Assembly: GCF_016901225.1 (NCBI RefSeq)
Contig: NZ_JAFEUL010000002.1
Span: 248,001-312,000, forward strand
DNA length: 64,000 nucleotides
Source: Actibacterium sp. 188UL27-1
GTDB lineage: Bacteria; Pseudomonadota; Alphaproteobacteria; Rhodobacterales; Rhodobacteraceae
Direction: 5' to 3'
The notes under the pieces were generated by a model that was given only the letters and a program-made list of their open reading frames with translations, made no database searches and was not told the origin of the DNA. Each line of letters opens with the position of its first letter. Position 1 is the first letter of the stretch. The translations under genes were made by a program, and so were the position numbers. This document shows positions 26,350-34,603 of this stretch, in pieces.

Positions 26350-26391
26350 ATGCACATTCCATGCACAAACCATGCATATCGCGTATGCATG
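26350..26391 (+). promoter_or_regulatory. Phased ATGCAC/ATGCAT operator array before the uxaA-like gene
   Basis: ATGCAC at 26350 and 26361, then ATGCAT at 26372, are spaced exactly 11 bases apart (one helical turn). The last one is the left arm of a perfect inverted repeat, CATGCATA (26371-26378), spacer TCGCG, TATGCATG (26384-26391). The array ends 47 bases before the start of the uxaA-like gene. The pattern looks like cooperative binding by a dimeric regulator; the protein is not identified. Confidence 0.6.
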
Positions 26392-26438
26392 GACCGCGGG
26401 TTGCATGGCTGGGGATGGCAACGGCGCGGTGACCTGAG

Positions 26439-27941
26439 ATGAAGGATGTCATCTGCCTGGATCCGGCCGATGACGTGGTGACGGCGACGCGTAGCCTGGA
26501 GGCGGGCACCGCGGTCGAGGGGACGCAGACCACAACCCTCATCCCATCGGGTCACAAGATCGCCGTTCGTGACATCGCAATCGGGGATCCGATCCGAAAA
26601 TATGCGCAAGTCATCGGATACGCGTCCGCCGCGATCCAGGCGGGGGACCATGTGCATACCCAGAACGTGGATTTCCGCGCGACCGAAGCGGATTATGAAT
26701 TTGGCACAGATCTGCGGCCCGTGACCCCGGCCAGCGGCGATACGTTCCTGGGATATCGGCGTGACAGCGGGCGGGTGGGGACGCGCAATTACATTGCCAT
26801 CGTGACGTCGGTGAACTGTTCGGCGACGGCGGCACGCCGGATTGCCGATGCGTTTGGGCCCGCGGAGTTGGCCGCCTATCCCAATGTTGATGGCGTCGTG
26901 GCGTTCGTCCATGGCACGGGCTGCGGGATGGCGGATAGCGGCGACGGGTTTGAGGCGCTGCAGCGGGTCATGTGGGGCTATGCCCGCCATCCCAACCATG
27001 CCGGTGTGCTGATGGTGGGGTTGGGTTGCGAGATGAACCAGATCGATTGGTTGCTGGAGGCTTACGGCCTGAAGCAGGGGCCGCTGTTCCAGACGATGAA
27101 CATTCAGGGCGTGGCCGGGCTGCGCCGCACGGTCGAGATGGGTATCGAGAAGGTGCGCGCCATGCTGCCCTTGGCCAATGCGGCGGTGCGGGAGCCGTGC
27201 CCGGCCGCCGAGTTGATGGTGGCGCTGCAATGTGGCGGATCGGATGCGTGGTCCGGCATCACGGCCAATCCCGCGCTTGGCCATGCCTGCGACCTGCTGG
27301 TGGCGCAAGGCGGTACCGGTGTGCTGGCCGAGACGCCCGAAATCTATGGCGCCGAACATCTGCTAACCCGCCGGGCCGTGGACCGCGCCGTGGGCGACAA
27401 GCTGGTCGGTCTGATCGGCTGGTGGGAGGATTATACGGCGCGCAACAAGGGTTCGATGGATAACAATCCGAGCCCCGGCAACAAGAAGGGCGGGCTGACG
27501 ACCATCCTGGAGAAATCACTAGGGGCTGCGGCCAAGGGCGGCACGACCCCCCTGACCGGCGTCTATAAATATGCGGAACCGGTGACCGCGCGCGGCTTCA
27601 CCTTTATGGACAGTCCTGGCTATGACCCGGCCAGTGTGACGGGGCAGATCGCGTCGGGCTGCAACATGGTGGTGTTCACGACCGGGCGCGGTTCGGCCTT
27701 TGGGTCAAAACCTGCGCCCACCATCAAGGTCGCCACGAATTCAGAGATGTATGCCCGCATGACCGAGGATATGGACGTGAATGCGGGCGCGATGTTGAGC
27801 GACGGCGTGTCGCTGCAGGAGAAGGGGCGCGAGATCTATGACCTGATCCTGCGCGTGGCCTCTGGCGAGATGAGCAAATCTGAAGCGCAGGGTCTGGGCG
27901 ATTACGAATTCGTGCCCTGGCAGATCGGGGCGGTGATGTGA
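26439..27941 (+). CDS. UxaA-family dehydratase (altronate/galactarate dehydratase type, SAF domain fused)
   Basis: 500-residue enzyme with an N-terminal SAF domain (about 10-85, IPSGHKIAVRDIAIGDPI) fused to the UxaA core. Conserved parts are GRVGTRNYIAIVTSVNCSA, the HGTGCGM and GLGCEMNQ cysteine motifs, LQCGGSDAWSGITANP, and SPGNKKGGLTTILEKSLGA. Family members are iron-dependent dehydratases of hexaric or hexonic acids (D-altronate, D-galactarate). Full-length single-chain members include altronate dehydratase; the substrate here is unknown. It follows the TRAP operon after a 104-base gap with its own operator array, and its stop overlaps the start of the AroE-like gene. Confidence 0.82.
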   Translation: MKDVICLDPADDVVTATRSLEAGTAVEGTQTTTLIPSGHKIAVRDIAIGDPIRKYAQVIGYASAAIQAGDHVHTQNVDFRATEADYEFGTDLRPVTPASGDTFLGYRRDSGRVGTRNYIAIVTSVNCSATAARRIADAFGPAELAAYPNVDGVVAFVHGTGCGMADSGDGFEALQRVMWGYARHPNHAGVLMVGLGCEMNQIDWLLEAYGLKQGPLFQTMNIQGVAGLRRTVEMGIEKVRAMLPLANAAVREPCPAAELMVALQCGGSDAWSGITANPALGHACDLLVAQGGTGVLAETPEIYGAEHLLTRRAVDRAVGDKLVGLIGWWEDYTARNKGSMDNNPSPGNKKGGLTTILEKSLGAAAKGGTTPLTGVYKYAEPVTARGFTFMDSPGYDPASVTGQIASGCNMVVFTTGRGSAFGSKPAPTIKVATNSEMYARMTEDMDVNAGAMLSDGVSLQEKGREIYDLILRVASGEMSKSEAQGLGDYEFVPWQIGAVM

Positions 27942-28771
27942 CCACCCTGCGCGCCGGTCTGATTGGGGAGAATATCAGCCGGACGCGGTTGCCTGCGGCC
28001 TTGCAGATCATGTGCAATCGGGCAGGTTTGCACCTGGAATTTGAACTGATTGATACGGCGGATCGGGTGGAGTTCGACCTTGCCGCCTGTGTCGATGACC
28101 TGCGCCAACGGGGCTGGTCCGGGGTCACCGTGACCCATCCGTGGAAACGCGCAGCGGCACAGTATGCCGGGCCCGGTATGGCCGAGGATGTGGCGCATCT
28201 GGGGGCCGCGAACTTGCTGGTTTTCGGTGACACGGTCGCCGGGTTTAATACCGATTACAGTGGTTTTCTGTCGGCCTGGCGGGCGCAACTGGGCCAGGAT
28301 GTGCCGGGCCGGGTCGCGATGGCAGGGGCGGGCGGTGTTGCGCGCGCCCTTGGCCCGGCTTTGCAGACCCTCGGCGCCCTTCATGTGGTCTGTTGGGACG
28401 TGAGTCTCGCACGCGCCCAGGATCTGACAGCGCGATTGAGCGGGCCCGCCACAGCGCTAAAGCATGATGAGATTAGCCAGGCCGTGCGGACCGCCGACGG
28501 TGTGGTCAACGCGACCCCCATCGGCATGGCGGAGCATCCTGGCAGTGCTTTCGACTCGGCCGATCTGGGCGGGCAAAGCTGGGCATTTGATGCCGTCTAC
28601 ACGCCGGTGGACACGGCCTTTTTGCAAGATGCCAACGCCGCTGGTCTGCGCATTTTGACGGGCTTTGACCTGTTTCGGCACATGGCCCTGAGGTCGTTCC
28701 AGACCTATACCGGTGTCGATTTGCACCCAGACGAGATTATGCCCCACCTGCTGCGTTTGCAGCCGGTTTAG
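27938..28771 (+). CDS. AroE-like shikimate/quinate dehydrogenase family protein
   Basis: 277-residue member of the shikimate dehydrogenase family. The catalytic lysine (VTHPWK) and aspartate (FNTDYSGF) of AroE are present, as is the dinucleotide stretch GAGGVARALGPAL and NATPIGM. Translated from GTG 27938, overlapping the preceding stop (GTGA), so it is tightly coupled to the UxaA-like enzyme. That coupling and the lack of other aromatic genes argue for a catabolic cyclic or branched polyol acid substrate instead of shikimate biosynthesis. The organism is expected to have a separate housekeeping aroE. Confidence 0.78.
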   Translation: MTTLRAGLIGENISRTRLPAALQIMCNRAGLHLEFELIDTADRVEFDLAACVDDLRQRGWSGVTVTHPWKRAAAQYAGPGMAEDVAHLGAANLLVFGDTVAGFNTDYSGFLSAWRAQLGQDVPGRVAMAGAGGVARALGPALQTLGALHVVCWDVSLARAQDLTARLSGPATALKHDEISQAVRTADGVVNATPIGMAEHPGSAFDSADLGGQSWAFDAVYTPVDTAFLQDANAAGLRILTGFDLFRHMALRSFQTYTGVDLHPDEIMPHLLRLQPV

Positions 28772-28811
28772 GGCCAGGCCCCCGCAACGGGATACAAAAG
28801 AGGATGATATA

Positions 28812-29699
28812 ATGACGAAACCGGCAATCGGATTTATTGGCTTGGGCCTGATGGGCAGCGCCATGGTGGAGCGGTTGCAGGCGCAGGGATATGGCGTGAC
28901 GGTCATGGCCAACCGGTCCCGTCCGCGGGTCGATGCGGCGGTCGCGCGCGGTGCGGTTGAGGTTGGCGCGGCGCAAAAGGTCGCGGCGGCCAGCGACATC
29001 GTGATGCTGTGCATGGACACCTCCGCCTCGGTCGAGGGGCGGATGCTGGGGCCGGATGGCGTGATTGCGGGATTGCGTCCGGGCGCTGTGGTTATCGATT
29101 TTGGCACATCCTTGCCGGGATCGACCAAGACGCTGGGCGCCAAGGTGGCCGCGGCGGGAGGGACCTATCTGGACGCGCCGCTGGGGCGCACACCGTCCCA
29201 TGCGCTGGAGGGACAATTGAACATCATGTGCTCTGGCGACGCGGAGGCCTTTGCCACGGTGCGCCCTGTCCTGGATGATCTGGGGGAAAACGTCTTTCAC
29301 CTGGGTGATCTGGGCACCGGCCACACGATCAAGCTGATCAACAACTTTTTCGCCATGACCACCGCGAACGCCATGGCCGAAGCCTTTGCCATGGCCGACA
29401 AGGCGGGGATTGACCGCAAAAGTGTCTATGACGTGATGTCGGCCGGGCCCGTCCATTCCGGGATGATGGATTTCGTGGCGGCCTATGCGTTGGAGGGCGA
29501 TCCGAACAAGCTTGCCTTTGCGGTCAAGAATGCCTCGAAAGACGTTGGATATTATGCCCAGATGGCGGAGGATCTGGGCGTCGATAGCATCATGTCACGC
29601 TCGGCCAAGGCTGGGCTGGGCGCCGCTGTTGCGGCAGATATGGGAGAGGCCCTGGTACCCCAGATGGTTGATTTCTATGTCAAGACCTATGGCGGCTGA
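28812..29699 (+). CDS. NAD(P)-dependent beta-hydroxyacid dehydrogenase, third paralogue
   Basis: 295-residue 6PGDH-like enzyme: GLGLMG in the Rossmann loop, and catalytic lysine in IKLINNFFAMTTANAMAEA, a better match to the family KLxNN than the paralogue at 20789. The substrate loop reads DAPLGRTPSHALEGQLN instead of the usual DAPVSGG, so its substrate differs from the other two paralogues. ATG 28812 with AAGAGGA upstream; the open frame before it is a shadow of the AroE-like gene end. Part of the plus-strand catabolic operon. Confidence 0.83.
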   Translation: MTKPAIGFIGLGLMGSAMVERLQAQGYGVTVMANRSRPRVDAAVARGAVEVGAAQKVAAASDIVMLCMDTSASVEGRMLGPDGVIAGLRPGAVVIDFGTSLPGSTKTLGAKVAAAGGTYLDAPLGRTPSHALEGQLNIMCSGDAEAFATVRPVLDDLGENVFHLGDLGTGHTIKLINNFFAMTTANAMAEAFAMADKAGIDRKSVYDVMSAGPVHSGMMDFVAAYALEGDPNKLAFAVKNASKDVGYYAQMAEDLGVDSIMSRSAKAGLGAAVAADMGEALVPQMVDFYVKTYGG

Positions 29700-29702
29700 T
29701 CC

Positions 29703-30608
29703 ATGACCGGCATCGCGGCCCGCGCCCTGGAGGATCGGGCCGAACTGGGCATGGCGATGATGCTGGTGGCTTATCTGGTCTTTGCGTTCATCGACACGTC
29801 AGTCAAATGGCTTGTCCTGGCCGGGCTTCCTGCGGTGCAGCTGGCCTTCATGCGCTATGCCGGGGCCTTTGCGATCTCGGCCGTTCAAATCGTTTGGGGC
29901 GGGGCCCGGTGGGAGCGGTTCGCGACGGATCATCTGGGGCTGGTTCTGGTGCGCGGCGCGCTATTGATCAGCGCAACGGTACTGAATTTCATTGCACTGA
30001 AATACCTGACGCTGACGGTGACGTCGGCCATCATGTTTTCGGCGCCGATCATTCTGTGTGCCCTGTCGATGCCGTTATTGGGAGAGCGCGTCGGACCGTG
30101 GCGTTGGGCGGCGATCCTGTTGGGGTTTGTCGGCGTGATGGTCGTGATCCGCCCTTTTGGCGAGACGTTCCATTGGGCCGCGTTGCTGTGCGTCTATAAC
30201 GCGTCTGCACTGGCGCTCTATTCGATCCTGACCCGGCGGCTGGCAGGGGTGGTCGCGACCGAGACGATGCAGATCTACATGGGTGGCCTTGGCACGCTGA
30301 CGCTGTTGCCGTTCGCGGTTTGGGTCTGGACGGCGCCTGCGACCGGGCTGGACTGGGGGCTGATGGTGGCGCTGGGGATCTGGGGCTGGGGCGGGCATGA
30401 GCTGCTAACCCGCGCCCACGCCTTTGCGCCCGCCAACACGCTGATGCCCTTCACCTATTCCTTCATGATTTATTTGACCGTGGCGGGCTATCTGGTGTTT
30501 GCAGACCTGCCGGATGGCTGGACCTTGCTGGGCGCAGGTATCATCGTTGTGTCCGGCCTGATCATCTGGATGCGGGAGCGGCAGAGGGGTGTCGGGGCGC
30601 AGCGGTGA
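29703..30608 (+). CDS. EamA/DMT-superfamily transporter
   Basis: 301-residue inner-membrane protein with ten predicted helices in two EamA repeats (about 15-145 and 155-290). Such transporters usually export small metabolites, but some import. Three bases separate it from the dehydrogenase stop, so it shares the catabolic operon; export of an overflow intermediate is one option. Substrate unknown. Confidence 0.85.
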   Translation: MTGIAARALEDRAELGMAMMLVAYLVFAFIDTSVKWLVLAGLPAVQLAFMRYAGAFAISAVQIVWGGARWERFATDHLGLVLVRGALLISATVLNFIALKYLTLTVTSAIMFSAPIILCALSMPLLGERVGPWRWAAILLGFVGVMVVIRPFGETFHWAALLCVYNASALALYSILTRRLAGVVATETMQIYMGGLGTLTLLPFAVWVWTAPATGLDWGLMVALGIWGWGGHELLTRAHAFAPANTLMPFTYSFMIYLTVAGYLVFADLPDGWTLLGAGIIVVSGLIIWMRERQRGVGAQR

Positions 30609-30617
30609 GGTGTGGAG

Positions 30618-31014
30618 ATGGTGTATTTCGTCAATCCTGGGATTAGGCTCGAGGATCAAGAACCTGTCCATAGTGTTTATTTTGAGTGGCTTGATGGAGC
30701 CGGAGACGCATCAATTCTTCCCCATGGAGATCTTCGAGAGGAAGAAGAAAATTGCTGACTACTACTGGCTAAATGTCTGCAACCGACTGGATACGTATCA
30801 TCCTGAGCTGACCTATCCCCGCAATGAACGCGGTTTCTGGAAATCTGTGGAAGGCGAGCCGGCCTCCCTTGTCTATTCGATGGAGGCCATCGGCGATCAC
30901 CATATGTGGGTGGATAAGTTTGCCGGGCCGACTTTCATGTCCGATACCTTTGCTGCCCGGCTACAAGAAGCAGGGCTGACCGGAATTAGCTATCACCGAA
31001 AAGAGCAAGCCTGA
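30618..31014 (+). pseudogene. Imm11-like (DUF1629) immunity gene remnant, apparently frameshifted
   Basis: From ATG 30618 (GGAG upstream) a protein-like frame MVYFVNPGIRLEDQEPVHSV runs 46 codons to a stop at 30758. The conserved part lies in the next frame: from MEPETHQFFPMEIFERKKK (ATG 30694) to the stop at 31014, 106 residues, containing DYYWLNVCNRLDTYHPE and the C-terminal HHMWVDKFAGPTFMSD followed by LQEAGLTGI. That ending resembles Imm11-type immunity proteins of polymorphic toxin systems (normally about 190 residues). So the gene seems shortened and shifted. Base composition is less GC-rich than the neighbours, which suggests transfer. No matching toxin is adjacent. Confidence 0.42.
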
Positions 31015-31095
31015 CGAGCGGGCACCGCAATGGGGTGGCATCGGTTGATGTCGTGGCGCTCCCCCGCCATAACTCATGGTAAGTTGGGGGGCAGC

Positions 31096-32115
31096 ATGAA
31101 ACAGGTGGCGTTGATCGGGTTGGGCATGGTGGCCGCAACCCATGTGCAGGCGATCCAGGCCAGTGGCGCGGTCACCTTGCGCGGGGTGCTATCGCGCGAT
31201 GCGGATCGGGCGCGGGCCTTTCTGGAGCAGCAGGATGTCGCGGCGCGGGTTTATGGGGATCTGGCAGCGTTGGCCGGGGATCCGGCGCTGGATTTTGTCA
31301 TCGTTGCCACCCCGCCCGATGCGCGGCTTGAGATCGTGCAGGCGCTGGTGGCGACGGGCAAACCGATCTTGTTGGAAAAACCCATTGAGCGGACGGCAGA
31401 GGCGGCGGCGCAGATCGTTGGCCTGTGCCGGGACATGCCCCTTGGGATTGTGTTCCAGCATCGCAAGCGGCCCGCCGCGATGCAGCTCATGGATCTGGTC
31501 GATCGAGGCGCGTTGGGAGCGTTGGCCGCGATTGAGATCGCGGTGCCCTGGTGGCGGCCGCAATCCTATTACGACGTGCCGGGGCGGGGGACCTATGCCC
31601 GCGATGGGGGCGGTGTTCTGCTCACCCAGGCGATCCACACGATGGAGCTGGCTTTGCGGTTGACCGGGCCGGTGGCGCGGGTGCAGGCGATGGCGCGGAC
31701 CACGGCCCTTCACACCATGGAGGCGGAGGATTTCGTGGTTGCCGGTTTGGAATTTGCCAGTGGCGCCGTTGGGTCGCTGACGGCGAGCACAGCAAGCTTC
31801 CCCGGCGGGGCAGAGCGGATTGCGCTGCACGGAGCCCAGGGCTCTGCCATCCTGGATGCCGCCAGCCTCAGCCTGCATTGGCAGGACGGGCGGAGCGAGA
31901 TTGTCGGTCAGGCGGCAGACACAGGCGGCGGCGCTGACCCGATGGCGTTTACCGCCGATTGGCACCGGGGGATCATTGAGGATTTCGCGGCCTGTCTGGA
32001 GACGGGGCGCGATCCGTGCGTGACGGGGGTGGAGGCGCTGCATGTGCATCGGCTGATCGACGCAATCCAAGTGGCCTCGCGCGAGAAACGATTTGTGGAG
32101 GTGGGCGATGGCTGA
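31096..32115 (+). CDS. Gfo/Idh/MocA-family oxidoreductase, first of three
   Basis: 339-residue NAD(P)-dependent sugar or cyclitol dehydrogenase-like protein. Rossmann motif GLGMVAATH near residue 8, and the family EKP motif (LLEKPIE) with its catalytic-type lysine. C-terminal alpha/beta domain present with HTMELALRL carrying the conserved histidine. Start at ATG 31096 (GGGGGG just upstream) instead of the more upstream ATG at 31030. The stop overlaps the next gene by eight bases. Substrate unknown. Confidence 0.83.
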   Translation: MKQVALIGLGMVAATHVQAIQASGAVTLRGVLSRDADRARAFLEQQDVAARVYGDLAALAGDPALDFVIVATPPDARLEIVQALVATGKPILLEKPIERTAEAAAQIVGLCRDMPLGIVFQHRKRPAAMQLMDLVDRGALGALAAIEIAVPWWRPQSYYDVPGRGTYARDGGGVLLTQAIHTMELALRLTGPVARVQAMARTTALHTMEAEDFVVAGLEFASGAVGSLTASTASFPGGAERIALHGAQGSAILDAASLSLHWQDGRSEIVGQAADTGGGADPMAFTADWHRGIIEDFAACLETGRDPCVTGVEALHVHRLIDAIQVASREKRFVEVGDG

Positions 32116-33115
32116 TGCGGTGCGGATTGGGATCATCGGGATTGATCACCGGCATATCTATACCATGGCGCAGAACATGGTGGATGCGGGCGCGGAGCTG
32201 GCGGGGTGGTGGACCGACGGGACACCGGAGACATTGGAGGGCTTTGTGAAGCGGTTCCCGGATTTGCCCCGGGCCTACGACCATCGGCGTCTGCTAGAGG
32301 ATCCGACGATTAACCTGATCTTGTTGGCGGGCATCCCCGCGGACCGGGCCGACATGGCCGTTGCGGCGATGGAGGCAGGCAAGGATGTGATGACCGACAA
32401 GCCCGGCTGCACGACGTTGGACCAGCTCAAGCGGTTGCGGGAGGTCGTGGCGCGGACCGGGCGGATCTGGTCTGTCGATTTCTCGGAACGGTTCGAGGTC
32501 GAATGCGTGACCCGCGCCGCCGAGCTGGTGGCCGAGGGTGCGGTGGGCCGCGTTGTACAGACCGTGGGGATTGGGCCGCACCGGCTGAACCGCGCGACCC
32601 GGCCCGATTGGTTTTTCGACCGGGCGCGGTATGGCGGGATCCTGGTTGATATCGCGTCGCACCAGATCGATCAGTTCTTGTATTTCACGGGTTCGGATAC
32701 GGCGCGTGTGACCATGGCCAGCGTCGGTAACTTTGCCAATCCCAACGATCCGGGCCTGCAGGATTTCGGGCAGATCGCGTTGGAAAGCGACCGGGGCCAT
32801 GGGTATATCCGGGTGGATTGGTATACGCCCGATGCGTTGCCGACGTGGGGGGACGGGCGGCTGATGATCCTGGGCACCGAAGGCCAGTTGGAGCTGCGCA
32901 AATACGTGGATGTTGGTGGGGCCGGGGGCACCGATCATCTGTTTCTGGTCAATGGCACGCGGTGTGAGCGGATCAGTGGGGGTGGCGCAGGGTTGCCCTA
33001 TTTTGCCCGGCTGATCGCCGATATTCGCGACCGGACCGAGACGGCGATGCCCCAGGCCCATGCCTTTACCGTGATGGAGCTGGCCGTGCAGGCGCAGGCC
33101 TTGGCAGAGGCATGA
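32108..33115 (+). CDS. Gfo/Idh/MocA-family oxidoreductase, second of three
   Basis: 335-residue family member with GIIGIDHRHIYTMAQ at the N-terminus, where the usual glycine-rich loop is replaced by GIDHRH, and TDKPGC in place of the EKP motif. The C-terminal domain keeps the conserved DIASHQIDQFLYF histidine region. Variation of the cofactor loop suggests altered binding or a substrate different from its neighbours. Overlaps both flanking genes, so the three are translated together. Confidence 0.82.
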   Translation: MADAVRIGIIGIDHRHIYTMAQNMVDAGAELAGWWTDGTPETLEGFVKRFPDLPRAYDHRRLLEDPTINLILLAGIPADRADMAVAAMEAGKDVMTDKPGCTTLDQLKRLREVVARTGRIWSVDFSERFEVECVTRAAELVAEGAVGRVVQTVGIGPHRLNRATRPDWFFDRARYGGILVDIASHQIDQFLYFTGSDTARVTMASVGNFANPNDPGLQDFGQIALESDRGHGYIRVDWYTPDALPTWGDGRLMILGTEGQLELRKYVDVGGAGGTDHLFLVNGTRCERISGGGAGLPYFARLIADIRDRTETAMPQAHAFTVMELAVQAQALAEA

Positions 33116-34167
33116 CCCTGCGCATTGCCATCATTGGGGCGGGCATTGGCGCGCAACATCTGGAGGCGCTGCTGGCCTTGCCGGATGATTTCACCGTCAG
33201 CCTGATCTGCGACCGTGATCTGGACCGCGCTGGTGATCTGGCGGGCAACATTGCGGTAACGGGAAAGATTGAAGACGTTCTGGCCAGCGATGCCGATATC
33301 GTTGATATCTGTCTGCCGCCGCTGATGCATGTGCCGATCGCGGTGCAGGCCCTTGGGGCGGGCAAGCATGTGGTTTGTGAAAAGCCGATTGCCTGTTCGC
33401 TCTGCGATGTGGACAGGCTAGAGGCTGCGGCCGCCCGGGCGGGCAAGCAGGTCTTTCCGGTCTTTCAGTATCGCTACGGTCCGGCCATGGCGCAGTTGCG
33501 GGCGTTGATGGCCGCGGAGCTGACGGGGCGGCCCTTTGTGGCCACATTAGAGACCCATTGGAACCGCGACGCTGCCTATTACGCTGTGCCCTGGCGGGGC
33601 ACCTGGGCCGGGGAGCAAGGCGGCGCGGTTCTGGGCCATGCGATCCATATTCATGATTTGATCAGCGCGATCATGGGCCCGGCTGAGCAGGTCAGCGGTG
33701 TCGTGGCGACCCGCGTCAACCCGATCGAGACCGAGGATTGTGCGGCCCTGTCCTGGCGGAGCGCAGCCGGGGCGTTGGTCACCAGTTCGGTCTCGCTGGG
33801 CGGGGTCGATGACAGGTCGCGCATGCGGTTGCTGTTTGAACATCTGACAGCCGAAAGCGACAGCCCGCCCTATGCGCCGATGCAGGGCAAGTGGCGCTTT
33901 GCCGGGCGGGGTGCCGAGATGCAGGCGCGGATCGATACGGTACTGAAGCGGGTCAACCCCGAACCGTCGGGGTATCAGGGGTATTTTCTGGATATCGCTG
34001 CGGCGTTGTCCGGCAGGCCCAACAATGCGGTGACCCTGACGGCGGGGCGCGCCTCCGTCGCGCTGGTCAGCGCCATCTACAAGGCCGCGCGCAGCGGAGC
34101 AGCGGCCAGCACCGAGATTGCGAAACAGGATCCGATCTACCAGGGATGGGATCTGTCGCAGTCGTGA
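33112..34167 (+). CDS. Gfo/Idh/MocA-family oxidoreductase, third of three
   Basis: 351-residue member with a regular Rossmann loop (IIGAGIGAQH), the EKP motif (CEKPIACS) and the active-site histidine region LGHAIHIHDLIS. It begins at ATG 33112 inside the stop of the previous gene (ATGA). Three consecutive non-identical family members suggest sequential or stereo-inverting redox steps on one sugar, as seen in cyclitol and 3-keto-glycoside pathways, but no substrate can be named. Confidence 0.83.
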   Translation: MTLRIAIIGAGIGAQHLEALLALPDDFTVSLICDRDLDRAGDLAGNIAVTGKIEDVLASDADIVDICLPPLMHVPIAVQALGAGKHVVCEKPIACSLCDVDRLEAAAARAGKQVFPVFQYRYGPAMAQLRALMAAELTGRPFVATLETHWNRDAAYYAVPWRGTWAGEQGGAVLGHAIHIHDLISAIMGPAEQVSGVVATRVNPIETEDCAALSWRSAAGALVTSSVSLGGVDDRSRMRLLFEHLTAESDSPPYAPMQGKWRFAGRGAEMQARIDTVLKRVNPEPSGYQGYFLDIAAALSGRPNNAVTLTAGRASVALVSAIYKAARSGAAASTEIAKQDPIYQGWDLSQS

Positions 34168-34231
34168 ATACCGCTTGCGGGTGTCATCCCTTACAGCTGT
34201 GGCCCATAGCCGGAACCAAAGGAACAGGCAC

Positions 34232-34603
34232 ATGATCGGATATACAACACTCGGCGTGGCGGATTTGGACAAGTCCAAGGCGTTCTATTGCGACCTCTTT
34301 GCGGATCAGGGGGCCAAGGTGCTTATCGATGCCGGGCGGATTGCAATGATCGGGCCCGAGATGGGCAAGCCGATGATTGCCGTCTGTACGCCCTATGATG
34401 AAGAACCCGCCACGGTGGGCAATGGCGTGATGGTGGCCTTTCCCGCCCCGTCGAAAGAGGCAGCGGATGCCATGTATCACAAGGCGATCACTCTGGGTGC
34501 GACATGCGATGGGGCGCCTGGCCAGCGCGTGCCTGATCGCTTTTATGGCGCCTATGTGCGGGATCCGGATGGTCACAAGCTGTGCTTTTTCGTGTTTGGC
34601 TGA
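34232..34603 (+). CDS. VOC (glyoxalase-like) family protein
   Basis: 123-residue vicinal-oxygen-chelate fold protein. The second half shows the typical ending YVRDPDGHKLCFFVF; where glyoxalases have a metal-binding Glu (DPDGxxIE), this one has Cys, and the first His position reads Thr (GYTTLGV), so ordinary glyoxalase activity is doubtful. ATG 34232 has AAAGGAAC upstream. It follows the third Gfo/Idh gene by 64 bases and its end overlaps the next gene. Confidence 0.75.
   Translation: MIGYTTLGVADLDKSKAFYCDLFADQGAKVLIDAGRIAMIGPEMGKPMIAVCTPYDEEPATVGNGVMVAFPAPSKEAADAMYHKAITLGATCDGAPGQRVPDRFYGAYVRDPDGHKLCFFVFG

Noticed and set aside
26196-27359. 387-codon minus-strand frame opposite the uxaA-like gene
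   Set aside because: Shadow frame running through the operator array and the dctM end; no recognisable protein.
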